From positions 220,064,260 to 220,128,259 of the forward strand of contig CM056995.1 of assembly GCA_029891345.1 (NCBI GenBank): a stretch of DNA of 64,000 nt, given 5' to 3'. The DNA is from Dryococelus australis (taxonomy: Eukaryota; Arthropoda; Insecta; Phasmatodea; Phasmatidae). Shown one piece after another: positions 1-11,108 of the stretch. The notes under the pieces are model-generated. The model was not told the origin of the DNA. It was given only the letters and a program-made list of their open reading frames with translations, and searched no databases. The position numbers and the translations under genes are program-made. Position 1 is the first letter of the stretch. The number at the start of each line of letters is the position of its first letter.

Positions 1-762
1 TCAACACCCAGCGAAGCTACACCAGTATCTGGAGGCGATGCAGAAGAGAGATTGTGCACCCCAGAAAATTCCCAAGGATTTTCAGTGGGGTAGGAAACTT
101 TAAACAACACTGTATCTGCCACACCCACTACCAGGATACCAGACTTCAACACGTATACAGGGGCACCAGTAGGTGACAGCAGTTTAGACAACATCATTCC
201 ACTAGACAGCAGTCAGCCACAACAGAACTACGATGTCGAAAATAATGATTCGAAAGGATTCCTTGAAGATGGCGAAGACCGCCAGGAACAGCTCGCCCCC
301 GACAGAATCACGACGTCAGTAGCAGAGGTACGGTAAACACCAGTGTTTCGCCAGTTAACAGCAGCAGCAGATGGGACGACATTGTCAAGGAATGGAGATG
401 TCAGAAGAGCATGTGAGGGACACCTTTACTACGACCTGGCGATGTGCACACTTCACCACTAGTAGCAGCAGCAGCGATGAGACAGGGTCAGAGGGAAATT
501 TATCCAACCCCCTTCCCCCCTCCCAGATCATTCACAGCAAGCGCGCCAAGCCCGGTAAGCAACGTGCACAGATTGCGGACACGTGTGAGTGTCCCGCCAC
601 ACCTTACACAACACAGCCAAAAAGTTAAAAAAAAAAAGCAGCAGTCAACACGACAACAGCCATCGGCCAACACATACAGATTGTGTCCTCACAATCTGCT
701 ACGACTGCCAGCAAGATGTTGCTCAACTTGAGAAGATGGAGATTCGAAGAATGAATGGCCTC
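1..762 (+). pseudogene. 3' end of a Ty3/gypsy-like pol (element E1), Pro/Ser/Gln-rich tail
   Basis: The window opens inside a low-complexity, Ser/Pro/Thr/Gln-rich reading frame broken by stops at about 91 and 334. A separate frame (589-801) holds a CYDCQ motif and then runs straight into a purine tract, so the last codons spell Glu-Arg-Glu-Gly-Glu-Phe. The same arrangement, a disordered tail rich in Ser-Ser-Asp-Glu and His-Ser-Lys followed by a purine tract, ends elements A (22-23.1 kb, +) and B (31.2-32.2 kb, -). I therefore read this as the C-terminal tail of a gypsy-like Pol. The upstream domains lie outside the window. The function of the tail is unknown. The link rests on composition and position, not on strong residue identity. 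Confidence 0.5.
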
Positions 763-777
763 GAGAGGGAGGGGGAG
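763..777 (+). other. Polypurine tract of element E1
   Basis: An uninterrupted run of purines (GAGAGGGAGGGGGAG) lies two bases before a TG dinucleotide at 780. This is the usual arrangement of a plus-strand primer just upstream of a 3' LTR. Confidence 0.5.
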
Positions 778-779
778 TT

Positions 780-1480
780 TGACGTGCGCCGTCGACCCTA
801 GGCCAATCTACATTTCTCAGCGCCCAACAAACATCGGCCACAAGGGATGTCATAATGATAGCTACTGGCCCAGCGTACTGATCCATGTGTGCACGCCAGT
901 TGTGTCGGTGCAGTGATAGTGCGCGATTGCAAATTAGTGTAATTAAATGGTTGGTTTATATTGTGTAGAGCCTTATGAAAGCATAAGGTAAGTGTTCGGA
1001 GTGCATTCATTGTAATGATCAATTTGCCACGTGAAATTTGAGGGTTAAATGTATATTGACATATGTGTGTATAAATGTAAACAAAAAGGTTTTTGACGTA
1101 TGAAGTGTCCAAACACGAACACATTATTTTTATTGGCAGTGTTATTGTGATAGAATGACAGATTTTAGGTTTGTTTACATTTTATATAGTGTAATAATTG
1201 TGTGTTTAACATATGTTATTTTATAATATTTATTATTTATGTTTCTGTTTTGAAACTTAAAAATACTTAATTCTGCGAGCCTGATCCTAGCATAACCTGT
1301 TTACCTTACACACCAAATAATTATTTATAAAACTTTAGTAATTGTATTTGTTTATGAGATATTTCATAATATGGCAGTTTTATTTAATATATAGAGTGAA
1401 TAATAATTTTTAAAACCATCTTACAATGTACAGTTATTATTTGTTATGTATGAACATTTTTTCATAGTTATTTAAATATT
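780..1480 (+). repeat. Probable 3' LTR of element E1, right edge uncertain
   Basis: The sequence starts with TG directly after the polypurine tract and becomes AT-rich, non-coding DNA, as in the LTRs of elements A and B. No second copy lies in the window, so the right edge, placed before the 94-bp repeats, is a guess. Confidence 0.3.
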
Positions 1481-1520
1481 GCTGCTGTTGTGACGTCATA
1501 GGACTTCCCCCAACAAACAT

Positions 1521-1807
1521 AAAGAGTACGGGTCGGCATTGGGCCTGTAAAAGATAGCTGACAAACTCCGGCCAGATGATGTCGGCCCGCTGTCTTATGC
1601 TGGAAGCGGCCCAATGGAATTATGGACTGGCAACTGACTGTTTGCCGACAGTGTCATAAATACACCATACCACTAACTGCAAGATACAAAATGTATTCCA
1701 ATCCGACATACACAAAAAGTACGGGCCGGAATCGGGCCAGTAAAAGATAGCCGACAAACTCTGGCCAGATGATGCCGGCCTGCTGTCTTATGCTGGAAGC
1801 GGTCCGA
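1521..1807. repeat. Pair of about 94-bp direct repeats
   Basis: Copy 1 (1521-1614) and copy 2 (1714-1807) share the order AGTACGGG, GTAAAAGATAG, GACAAACTC, GCCAGATGATG, CTGTCTTATGCTGGAAGCGG with about ten differences. They are spaced about 193 bp start to start. Copy 2 abuts the minisatellite. Confidence 0.85.
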
Positions 1808-1820
1808 TAGATGGCTGCAA

Positions 1821-2117
1821 GATGCCGGGCCTGCAGCGGCTGGATGGTCCCAAGATGCCGGGCCTGCGGCGGCTGGATGGAGGCAAAACACCAGGCCTGT
1901 GGCAGTTGGATGGCGGCAAGGTGCCGGGCCTGCGATGGTTGGATGACGGCAAGACGCCAGGCCTGCTGCGGCTGGATGGCGGCAATCCACCAGGCCTGCG
2001 GTGGCTGTATTGTGGCCAGGTGTTGGACCTATAGCCGTTGGATGGCAGCAAGATGCCGGGCCTGCGAAGGCTGGATGTCATTACGATGCCGAGTCTCCAG
2101 CAGCATGATGTCTAGAA
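1821..2117. repeat. 33-bp GC-rich minisatellite, about 9 units
   Basis: Units start at 1821 and recur every 33 bp exactly through 2085; the core is GATGCCGGGCCTGC followed by a GGCTGGATGG-like half. Because 33 is a multiple of three, several frames stay open. The + frame from 1811 gives an 11-residue repeat with Cys at two fixed positions and usually Trp at the end. Long open frames on both strands here come from the repeat and are not evidence of a gene. The block is far more GC-rich than its surroundings. Confidence 0.9.
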
Positions 2118-2250
2118 ATAAGCAGTATAACCATGAAAAAAACCTTAACTTTTCGATTAAAAATTAAGAGTAATTGTCAATTCCTCTTTACATATATATA
2201 TTCATTTCAATTACTTCTCAACATATTACATGATACGAAAGTCTATTGCT

Positions 2251-2322
2251 TCCCGAGTGCAGGAATCGAACCTAACATCCTTAAGTTGACAGTCCAGCAT
2301 GCTAAACTATACATCACGGGGT
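2251..2322 (-). repeat. tRNA-like sequence (tRNA pseudogene or SINE head)
   Basis: Read on the minus strand, the segment has a 5' CCCCGTGA, a D-arm-like GTATAGTTTAGCATGC, the loop CTGTCAA, and a consensus pol III B box GGTTCGATTCC followed by CACTCGGG. The anticodon stem and acceptor stem pair poorly, so it is not a functional tRNA. The loop centre would read GTC (Asp type). Confidence 0.55.
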
Positions 2323-3660
2323 AAGTTGCTGATACTCTCCAGTATTTGCAAATTTATAATGGCACAAATAAGTATAAGTAAATGTATAAATTCCTTGACT
2401 GATTTTTTGAAAACAGTTTCTTCGTTTCTTCAAAGGCTTGCAAACAAAATAGCGTTTGTTAGTTTTTAAAATATCTGTCCGATGGTTGCACAAATAAAAA
2501 AAATATCAAAGTAAAAAATGCCATAGGCTACCACATGATGCATATATAATCATGAAAAAATATGCTAACATTTAACACATAGTCTCAAAAAAGACATTGT
2601 GCCATTAACAGCTAGCCAACATCTTGCCTATTCAAAAAAACTTTCAAAAAGTTTGTCAGCATGAAGACATCATATTTTTATCTATATTGTGATAAAGAAC
2701 CATGTCTCGAAAACATTAGCGGGACGGAATAAATGAGATGATGGCCAGCTTACCGAAAAAACAAAGATGCTATATCAGAATCAGGCCAGAATATTATTTT
2801 TGCTGTTGGTGACATGTTGGCTGTGAGATATCATACCGACATAGTTCAGGTGATATCCATCTGTTATCCAAAAAAAATACAGCAGGACGTTGTCTTTTTC
2901 CTAACGGCAAACATACTGTCTCAGAAAAGACATCAAGCTGTTGGCAGATGGTTATCTTCTGGCATTGGAATGACAGTTGCCGACAGTACAGGTATCGGGC
3001 TGACAATTTGTTGACACTTTGCCGACAGGTTGTGTTTGCTGGGCCGCTATTCGAAGATTGAATCGGCTACGAAGGTTCCTATTCGCTCTCTCTGCCACCA
3101 TCATTCAAAGAGTGAGCATTCATTCAAAAGTATCAGCAGTAATCCACACGAAAAATTATGTGTGCCGACTGAAAATAAGTTTAATTTTATTAGGCAGATT
3201 TTTTTTTTTAGTAGTAGGACACGTCTCAGGCGAGTTAAGAAGAGGCCTGGTCCTAAATCATGGTTTGAATGAAAACTAACTGTTGACGATGCAGACATTG
3301 TGTGCTGTGGGACCTGGCGGCCGTCACATCTGTTAATCGGGTAACTTCCAGTCTAGTTATTCGCCGAACCTGATTAAATACTACTTTAAGTGAACTGAAC
3401 AGTTAATTCAATTTGCAGAATCACAGCGATCTAGGTTTTTTTTTTTTAATTAATTCCCATCAGTAAAAAGATTAGCGTACCGAATTTTTGTGTAATCCTA
3501 CCCCTGAAGCATCGCCGAGAAATTTAACTGAACACTATATTGGTTTGTGGCAGTGTTAAGCTGAGCCAGAATAAACTGCCACATATAAATTTGTACAATA
3601 AGTTGATGTGTTGTTGTATCTGTCTGGCTTAGTGGGAATATAGGCCTATTCACAAATTCA
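2323..3660. other. Unassigned DNA, no gene seen
   Basis: The stretch is AT-rich. Open frames around 2800-3280 are short, overlap on both strands and match nothing I recognise. Words such as GCCGACA near 2970-3030 recall the 94-bp repeats, so part may belong to the same unknown repeat. Confidence 0.3.
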
Positions 3661-3703
3661 CTGTCCAGATAACAGGGGTTTGCAACCCTTGTTATCTGGA
3701 CAG
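3661..3703. repeat. Short near-perfect inverted repeat (hairpin)
   Basis: CTGTCCAGATAACA at the left is exactly the reverse complement of TGTTATCTGGACAG at the right. A few further imperfect pairs (GGGGTT with AACCCT) close the loop. The arms are about 20 bp with almost no spacer. Confidence 0.85.
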
Positions 3704-4602
3704 TGTTTCATTACATAAACACTGATACATTTATATCAAATTTAATTTTCACAGAGAAACGATATTCAATATAAGTTAATTTTAATCTTAGTAAAGGAAT
3801 ATTTTCTATTTTTATTTGTGCATTTTATTCTAATGAACTTTGTCTTGTATTCACACACACCTAATACTAAAACATTGATCATATTTCCTGGTAGTGTTGC
3901 ATATTCATGGATTGAGAAGTGTTTTATGTATTCGATACGCAAATTTCCAAATGAAAGTGTGAAATGCTCCATCAAGCAAAAGGGCAATGTTGTTTGGATC
4001 TGTTCCAGTGAGAAGCTTGCTCAAGTATGCATTTCCTACTATTCTGGTAAGCACAATGGCAATTGAAATGTTAATTGTTTCCTATGTGCAACCAGTCTTC
4101 GAATCTCTAGGATAAGCTGAGTTTTCCTGAATGAATATCACATTCAAGAATTTTTTTTTAGTTAGTTCGAATGACTCGAGTGACGTCCCCTCCATCCCTT
4201 CATGAGGGTGGTGCAGTACGTTTATTGTTGTTCCCCACATTCTTTATCTGACTCATTTACATCTACGGCCTGGGCCCTAGATCCACATCGCATATGAATT
4301 GAATTTAAGACATCAAAGACTAATTGATAATATAAGTAGTTGTAGTGTAGTCATACAGTAGAGCAAAATAGGGCAAAAGGATAAACAAATAATTTAAATT
4401 CTCTCTCCCTCCCACTGCTTCTCCCTCACTCGACCTTTTCTAAACAATAACCACATTTTAATTTATATTTTCAAGGAGTTCTAGCTTTTTTTTTTAAATT
4501 ATGTATGTGGTATTTGTTTTTATTGATATAATGACTGATTAAAAAACACAATTAAATTCCCTTGTTACAAATGAGATGCACAAATGGGTATTTAGGGGTA
4601 TT
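3704..4602. other. Unassigned AT-rich DNA
   Basis: There is no recognisable coding sequence. A pyrimidine-rich run lies at about 4401-4440. The 5' LTR and gag of element G would be expected here but I cannot see them. Confidence 0.3.
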
Positions 4603-5400
4603 ATGGACAAGTTGTTAAAGGTTGGAGTAATTGTCCCATCAATGTCTGAATATTGTTCTCTGGGTTTCGTGGTAAAAAAAAGAGCGATGGTGAGAAATAC
4701 AGACCCATGGTAAATAACATATTAGTTAATCGCAAGATTCATAAGGGCCAAATTCTCCTTCAACTGTGGATTGTACCCTTCAGCGCTTGGGCAGGGCTAA
4801 AGTGTACTCAGTCCTGGATTTGAATAACAGCTTCCATCAGTGTCTGTTTGACCCCTCATGTCACAAGTACACTGCATTCAGTACCCCATGGAATCAGTTC
4901 GAGTTTACAAGGATTCCCATGGGAGCAAACTTAGGCAGCCAGGCTTTATTAAGGGTATTAGATCATATTTTGTCTTAATTCAAATTTGAATTTGTATTCA
5001 ATTACATCGACGACGTGATAATAAATAGTGAGGATATAGATTCACATATGGAACATTTTCGACTGGTGTTGATGAGAATTTGGGAGGTTGGATTGACCGT
5101 AAACCCTGACAAGGTTACCTTGGTTTCTAATAAAGAGAAATTTTTAGAATACATTATCTATGAGGGGAAACTTCTTATGAATCCCGATCGTGTAGCACCC
5201 GTAGTCAACTCCCCACATCCTCGTACTGTAAAGGGAGTACAGGAGTTTCTGGAGCTAATGGACTACTATTCTCGCTTTATTGAACACTAGTCCCATATTG
5301 CAGATCCTTTAAATAAATTGAAGAAAAAGGGTGTAGAATTTTTCTGGGATGCGGAGCAGGAACAGGCATTTATCTCACTGAAAAAAATTCTTATCTCACC
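4603..5400 (+). pseudogene. Element G: Ty3/gypsy reverse transcriptase, broken
   Basis: The domain starts with the gypsy RT pattern Leu-Leu-Lys-x-Gly-Val-Ile-x-Pro-Ser, continues to a VVKKR-like segment, then shifts frame. The palm follows: YSVLDLNNSFHQ, TPWNQFEFTRIPMG, and after a stop near 4976 the catalytic YIDDV (codons from about 5003), with both aspartates kept. The thumb/connection region includes VNPDKV, GVQEFLELMDYYSRFI and PLNKLKKKGVEF, with a stop at about 5288. RT copies the element RNA in cytoplasmic particles. The frame changes and stops make this copy dead. The family assignment is secure. Confidence 0.9.
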
Positions 5401-5812
5401 TCCCATTCTCGTGCTTCTAATTTTGAATACAGGTTTGTGATACAGGCAGATGCCTTTGCCTTAGCATTGTGAGCGGCCTTGGGACAGTGGGTCGATGGCC
5501 ACATTTCTCCTGTCGTCTTCGCAAGTCGAACTCTGATGGAACCGGAATGATCCCTGTGGATATACTAAAAGGAAACTTTGGCTTACTTCTATGGACTAGA
5601 GAAATTTGACTCGTACGTCGAACATGACAAGTGTGATTTGTTTATGGACAACCAAGCACTGAGTTGGGTATCAAACCATCCACACCAGTTGGATAAATTA
5701 GGTAGGTGGGTTTTAGGACTATCGAGGTTTCGTTTTAAAGTGTGTCATATTCGAGGTGTCAATAATCCGGTTGCGGGTGCTCTGTCCCAGGTGTTCGACC
5801 ATAATGATTTCG
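5401..5812 (+). pseudogene. Element G: RNase H domain, broken
   Basis: Following RT in the normal gypsy order, the segment has IQADA (first catalytic Asp kept), a stop, PVVFASRT, a frame change, YGLEKFDSYV (catalytic Glu position), DLFMDNQALSW (third acidic residue) and FKVCHIRGVNNPVAGALSQ. In the family the last motif normally reads ADALS; here it is AGALS, so the fourth catalytic acid is lost. The enzyme normally removes the RNA strand of the RNA:DNA hybrid. This copy would be inactive even without its frameshifts. Confidence 0.85.
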
Positions 5813-5984
5813 AGGTGAGTTATGCCGACCAACTGGCTACTCTAGGATTGATTCAAGGTTTTCTAGAATTCTTTGTGCGCCTTCACGATGTGCAGGTAGC
5901 AGATGCTTTGTGTCAGCAGGTAGTTCAAGACTGTACTGCAGGTGTTCCCTCTCCATATTTGGCTAAGGATGGTATGGTACATTT

Positions 5985-7064
5985 TACCGGGAAAACCGGT
6001 AGGGTTAGGAAGCTGGTTGTTCCTGAGACACTATGCCCTCTGGTTCTGAAGTATTTTTACGATTCAATTTATGGAGGCAACCTAGGCATGAATAAAACAT
6101 TCATAAAAATATCTCCACATTTTGCATGGCCAACTTTAAAATCTGATGTGACACAATACGTACGCACTTGCGATGAGTGTCAATGGTTCAAGCAGGCATC
6201 CCAAACAAATTTGGGCCATGCTTCGGTCCAGATCCTCGGTTTTCCATGTCAGATTGTACATTTGGATATTTTCGGCCCTCTTGACAGATCTAGGAAAGGA
6301 AATGTTTGAATTTCAGTGTTAATGGATACCTTTACTAAATTTGTAATTATATTGCCGATGTGTAATATGAAGGCCGTCACTATTGTCAAAACCCTTCAGG
6401 AACAGGTCTGGAAACTATTTGGAGCCCCGGCCGAGATAGTTGCTGATAATGCCCACTACTTTCAATATGTTAGCTTTAAATACATGTGTTTTCAATGGGC
6501 TATAAAGTATTATACTTCAAGCCCATACTTTCCTGAGAGCATCAAAGTAGAGCTGTTCAAGAAGAATGTAAAGGTTTGTCTCACATTTTTCTATAATAGA
6601 AATCACGCCTTATGGTATTGGGATATCAAGCTGATTAATGTAGGGTTCAATTCCACCACACAGGACTCCACAGGTTCACTTCGCTCTTTACCATTTCTGG
6701 GTAGGCCTCTCCCTCATCCACTGTTAAATATTTGGATTATTCCCCTTCCTGCTAGTCTGGATGCTGATGCTCATCGGCACCTTCTCGGCGAGGTAGCTCG
6801 TCGTCTCAAGGTCGCGAAGCATGAGATCGCGGCTTGTCTGGATAAGGTTAGGACTGAATCCCCTTTGTTTTGGGTGACCAGGTCTTGTGTAAGAACTTTG
6901 TGTTGCCAGACAGTGGAAAGGATGGGGGATTAAAGTATATCGGACCGTTTGTTAGTTCTAAATACTTGGGTATAAATGCTGTTATGGTGTGTGTACCAGG
7001 TGGTTCGCGTGAATTCAGAAAAGCTCAAGTGAGTCACTTGAAAAGATATTTGCCCTGGACTTAG
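5985..7064 (+). pseudogene. Element G: integrase, broken
   Basis: The N-terminal zinc-binding region is recognisable, but both histidines are replaced: YDS where HDS is usual (codon near 6058) and GGNLG where GGHLG is usual (near 6087). The cysteine pair CDEC remains. The catalytic core follows: HLDIFGP (first Asp), a stop at 6307, VADNAHYF (second Asp), and a Glu in the ESIKVELF segment, the likely third acid. A frame change near 6870 leads to the C-terminal module GDQVLCKN and KYIGPF, like the gypsy GPY/F domain, ending at 7064. Integrase inserts cDNA into the host genome. This copy has lost its zinc site and its frame. Confidence 0.88.
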
Positions 7065-7721
7065 TTTATTGTTTAATTTTGTTTCTGAATCTGATTCCAA
7101 AGTTTTTTGATTATGGTGTGTTTGTGTTCAAGTAGGGCAATGTAAACCGTGCATGTGCTTCCCTTCCCCCTTTCCTAGTTTCGGTTATTTCCATTACTTA
7201 TGCCTATTATTTATGTATTTTTTGGTTCATTCCGGCCCGAGACGAGTGTGTGTGGAGCTGTCTGGACTTTGGTGTTCATCACTTGCTGACAACTCCTAAT
7301 TGACTGCTGGATGCCTGCTGATGATGCCAACCCTCCTGTATCAGTGCCCGATGTGTGGTTGAGTTCCTAGGTGCAGGGGTGCACCCCACCTGTTGGCGAG
7401 AATGTGTGGATTTTTTGTTTTAGACTGGACTTCCCCGGGGGATTTATTACGATAATTCGTCGCTTTTTTTTACCTTCGCCAACTGCGAATAATATTGATG
7501 TGAGACATTGAAATTTCTACGGACTTATGAATGTATCTTTATTCATAATTATATGTGAACTTTCCCTTCAAGAAGTGACTTGAACTAACTTCAAGAATGT
7601 TTGAGACTCGTTTTGAATTCTTAATCTACTGTTCTCCTGTACTGTACTGTACTCTTCTTCTGGATTCTTCAATGTGGTGTACATGAACTCTGATTATTTC
7701 TAGGCACTGGACATGATTAGC
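7065..7721 (+). other. Element G 3' untranslated region
   Basis: About 650 bp lies between the integrase stop and a purine tract. I see no open frame of interest, only a short palindrome GGTGCAGGGGTGCACC around 7369. Confidence 0.4.
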
Positions 7722-7733
7722 AAGGGGGAGGGG
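7722..7733 (+). other. Candidate polypurine tract of element G
   Basis: AAGGGGGAGGGG is followed one base later by TG at 7735. The position downstream of integrase fits a primer site for a 3' LTR. Confidence 0.45.
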
Positions 7734-7734
7734 T

Positions 7735-8740
7735 TGCGCTGCTTAGAGCCCATTGTGAATATTAAAGACTGGTTGCTCCGGCCTCGCCACCTCCTTGGGC
7801 ACCTTCCCTCTCCTGTTCCCCGCCTATCTCTTAGTATTCCCTTCCCTCCGAGCATGTGCAGTCGTGCTGCCCTGTGATTGGTTCGAGTTTATTCCCGAGT
7901 GGAGAGTGGAAGTGCTTTGTGTGCCTTCTGGAACGTCTTCCTAGACCAACACCGAGGCCTGATACCGAATATTTCTGCTCCGATCCTAGGCTATCGGAAA
8001 TTATTGTATCATGGTGCGTCATGGGAGTTTTCAGCTAAGGTGTAGCTGACACCTACAATATTCGACGAGGGTAGATTCTAAATAACAGGTGGGTTGCCGA
8101 GTGATTTATAGTTGTTTTATTGATTTGAGTCTTTTCTTGAAGCACCGCATGCTTAATGAAAATAGGTGTGGAGATTTTGAGTTTAGCTTGTTCAATAGTG
8201 ATGATGGTTAGACGGCACACTGTTTTAGTACAGTTTGTAGCTGGCTAAATGTTTTATACTTTGGGCTTGATTATTTGCTGGGTTAAGTTCGCTGGGAAAA
8301 TTGGTTCATATGATGGGTACTACACCAATTTCTCCCGGTAACGCCAGCTAAGAGTAGCCCCACTGTCACTTGCTGAAGTATAAAATATTTCTGAGGAATT
8401 TGTATTTTAATGTATAATTTTTAATGTGTTGTGTCATATTTTAGCTCCGTTGGCTATGAATGGCCACAAGATGGTGCCCGGCGAAGAAGGCTGTGAAACT
8501 TTATAATAGTATTTTCAGTAAAGGTATTAAGGATGTTGTATATTATTGTTAAGTATTTGCATGATTGTGGAGTATGGAATCTTTTTAATCATTTTAGTAC
8601 ATTCGTTGTTTTGTAAGGCTCCTTGTGTGAGTGCCCACATCTGCTTTGGAGTGTGTTTATTTTTAATGAATACCAGAAAGCACTTGTGATGATTGATGGT
8701 TTAATAAATTTGCTATGAAATTTGAATATTATATTCTCTA
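7735..8740 (+). repeat. Probable 3' LTR of element G, right edge uncertain
   Basis: TG follows the purine tract and an ATTAAA poly(A)-like signal occurs near 7760. Further down are non-coding segments with TAATAAA near 8701. With no second copy in the window, the extent is estimated only. Confidence 0.3.
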
Positions 8741-8965
8741 CTTATGGCAAACATACAACATATTGATGTATGCAGAACTTCTAAGTAAATTGTTACTTGT
8801 ATGATTTAATTTTGTATTAACCTGTATTCATACATATTATATAACAATCAGAATAATCAAACTCTAGACAAAGTCTGTGATAGGCTATTTGTATAATGTG
8901 CAATTTTTTAACCTAGATTTGTCTTCTTCTTTATGAAAATATACATGGCTGCAACATGTCTTGTT

Positions 8966-9173
8966 CCCAGTTGCACCATCGTGGTTCGAAACTCGATTCT
9001 AGATCGGATGTAAGATTTTCACAGAAAACTGTTGCATGCTCTTCTAACATCTTTGGTTGCACCATTCGAGTTCAAAAAACAAACAAAAATGTTAAAAGAG
9101 GGTGCAATGGTTTTCTGTGAAAATCTAACATCCGATCTAGGATTGAGTTTCGAACCATGATAGTGCAACTGGG
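8966..9173. repeat. Long foldback (inverted repeat, about 85-bp arms)
   Basis: The left arm (8966 to about 9050) and right arm (about 9088-9173) are near-complementary over their whole length. CCCAGTTGCACCATCGTGGTTCGAAACTC pairs with GAGTTTCGAACCATGATAGTGCAACTGGG, and GATCGGATGTAAGATTTTCACAGAAAAC pairs with its counterpart near 9110-9140. The loop is about 37 bp. There are no coding features. It looks like a foldback MITE; a transcribed hairpin is an alternative. Confidence 0.9.
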
Positions 9174-10994
9174 CATTGGACAACTTGCTTAGTTATTCAA
9201 CTATCGTACATCAATATCTTGTATGTAAAACTTAAATATTTGTGTAAATTTAGCTTAGATATATCAGAATCTTCTTTTGTCAGGAGTATAAATTATACAC
9301 ATTTCCATATCTAGATTGTCATGTTTTCTTTTTATGTACAATGTAAATATTGCATCATTCTCCATACTCTGCCAAAAATAAATAAAACCATTGTAATAGG
9401 GCCTCAAATAGAGCTATGCTCAAGGGGCCCAAATGCAATGAAAAAATGCAAAATGTGTCATAGTTATTGGCATACACACATGTATATATATATTTATATA
9501 TTTAAACCTCATTTCATGTGGTGAAGACAGTGCACTCATAGACTGTATTACGTTACCTTCACAATGTGAAATATGTGCAGCGAAGTAGTTCTGATCACTT
9601 CTGACAGGTGCATGCATACATTTCTATGTCATTATACTTCCGACCAATCTAACGCATAAACAGCACGATGAAAAAGCACAAATGCTTAGTGCACTGACGT
9701 TACAGTAGCGGGAAAATGCCAGAAACATACGAATTTGGAGGTTAGCTTCAGCAGCGACCAAAGGGAAAGTTTATTGGTTTTAGGAAACATAAACACGCAC
9801 AGTGTTAATTTCAATGAATTATTATACAAATAAATGATATAATGCTAATGACGAACAAACATGATTTTGGTGAAGTAAACTTCTAAGGATTTGGATAGGA
9901 GAACACGTTTTTAAGAGGTTGCGAATTTAACTAACAGCAAGTTTACGTGTTTTGTAAATAATGTAATGTAAACTGTTATTAAAATTATTGAATTGCATGT
10001 GGCCTAAAAAAGTCGCTCTTTCAAGACTTTTGTAGTGTGCAAATAATATTTGTTTCTTTGCCCATTTCGTGAATTCAGAGAATGTAATTTTAACTTCGGC
10101 CAAAGTGTGTGCGAGTGTATATGTATTCCTGCATCTATATGAATATAAACAGTGATGTATTAATCATGTTTGTTTTTCTATTGAAGTTAAAATTTTCTAA
10201 GTTACAATAATTTGAGTGCTCCATCAAAACATCAAAACTGACGTCGACAGCACCTTGACCCCATGCCATTCCTCACGTCATGTCATTTGGGATGTCACAA
10301 ACGCAACACAGTACCACGGAGCAGCTCCTGCATCTTCGAACCAGAGTCTTGTGTGTTTCAGTGTTAATGCAGTGTTCGCATAAAGAGTGTATTTATGATC
10401 TTTTTTAATATGTTAGAAAGTGTTGCGTGTTTGTTTATTTTTGTGTCATGTGTATTTTCCTCCTGCAGTACTACATTGTTAATGTCTCAGTGTTCTTTAG
10501 TGAAATTTCGTGTAAAGCGCTAAATGTCATTTGCAGCTAAGTGTTCCTTATCGTGCATGGGTGCGCATGTCACATATTCAATATTCATCTAAATAGAGGT
10601 ACATCATTTCTAACCTTTAAATGTCATGCATGTCAAGGCTAAATGGCCACATACCTATGTTTATGTTTTTGATATTACGTTTTCAGGGTTATGTCTATTT
10701 TGTCAAATGTTATGTCAGTGAGTTATTTATTATTCCCATTTTACTTTGTACTGCATGTAAGTACGAGACAAATAGTCTCCCCTTTTATTTATATTATAAT
10801 TCAGTGCTTTCCTTATGTCATGTAGTGTTGTATTTATTTATTTATCGTGAAGACAGTTTGGGCACAGCAGATGCCTTCTTGTATAGTTCTTGAAACGGCC
10901 ACACACAATACCAAAATACCGCTGTGGAGAGTGTTATTTGTAGTTATATTATTTATACTTAATCAAATCAGCTTTAATGAATATTTAGAGTTCT
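9174..10994. other. Unassigned AT-rich DNA
   Basis: There is no recognisable gene. A short TA-rich run lies near 9482-9502. Open frames near 10621-10893 are of low complexity and match nothing known to me. Confidence 0.3.
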
Positions 10995-11009
10995 CATATA
11001 TAAATATAT

Positions 11010-11107
<98 letters not shown>

Positions 11108-11108
11108 T
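10995..11108. repeat. (TA)n microsatellite
   Basis: About 114 bp of almost pure TA dinucleotide with a few TAAATA interruptions. Confidence 0.97.

Noticed and set aside
1521-2117. CRISPR-like array
   Set aside because: The repeats are contiguous with no unique spacers, and the DNA is eukaryotic.
1673-2167. Long overlapping ORFs on both strands in the minisatellite
   Set aside because: They arise from a 33-bp unit, which keeps frames open by arithmetic; there is no independent coding evidence.
2251-2322. Functional tRNA gene
   Set aside because: Anticodon and acceptor stems do not pair well although the B box is perfect.
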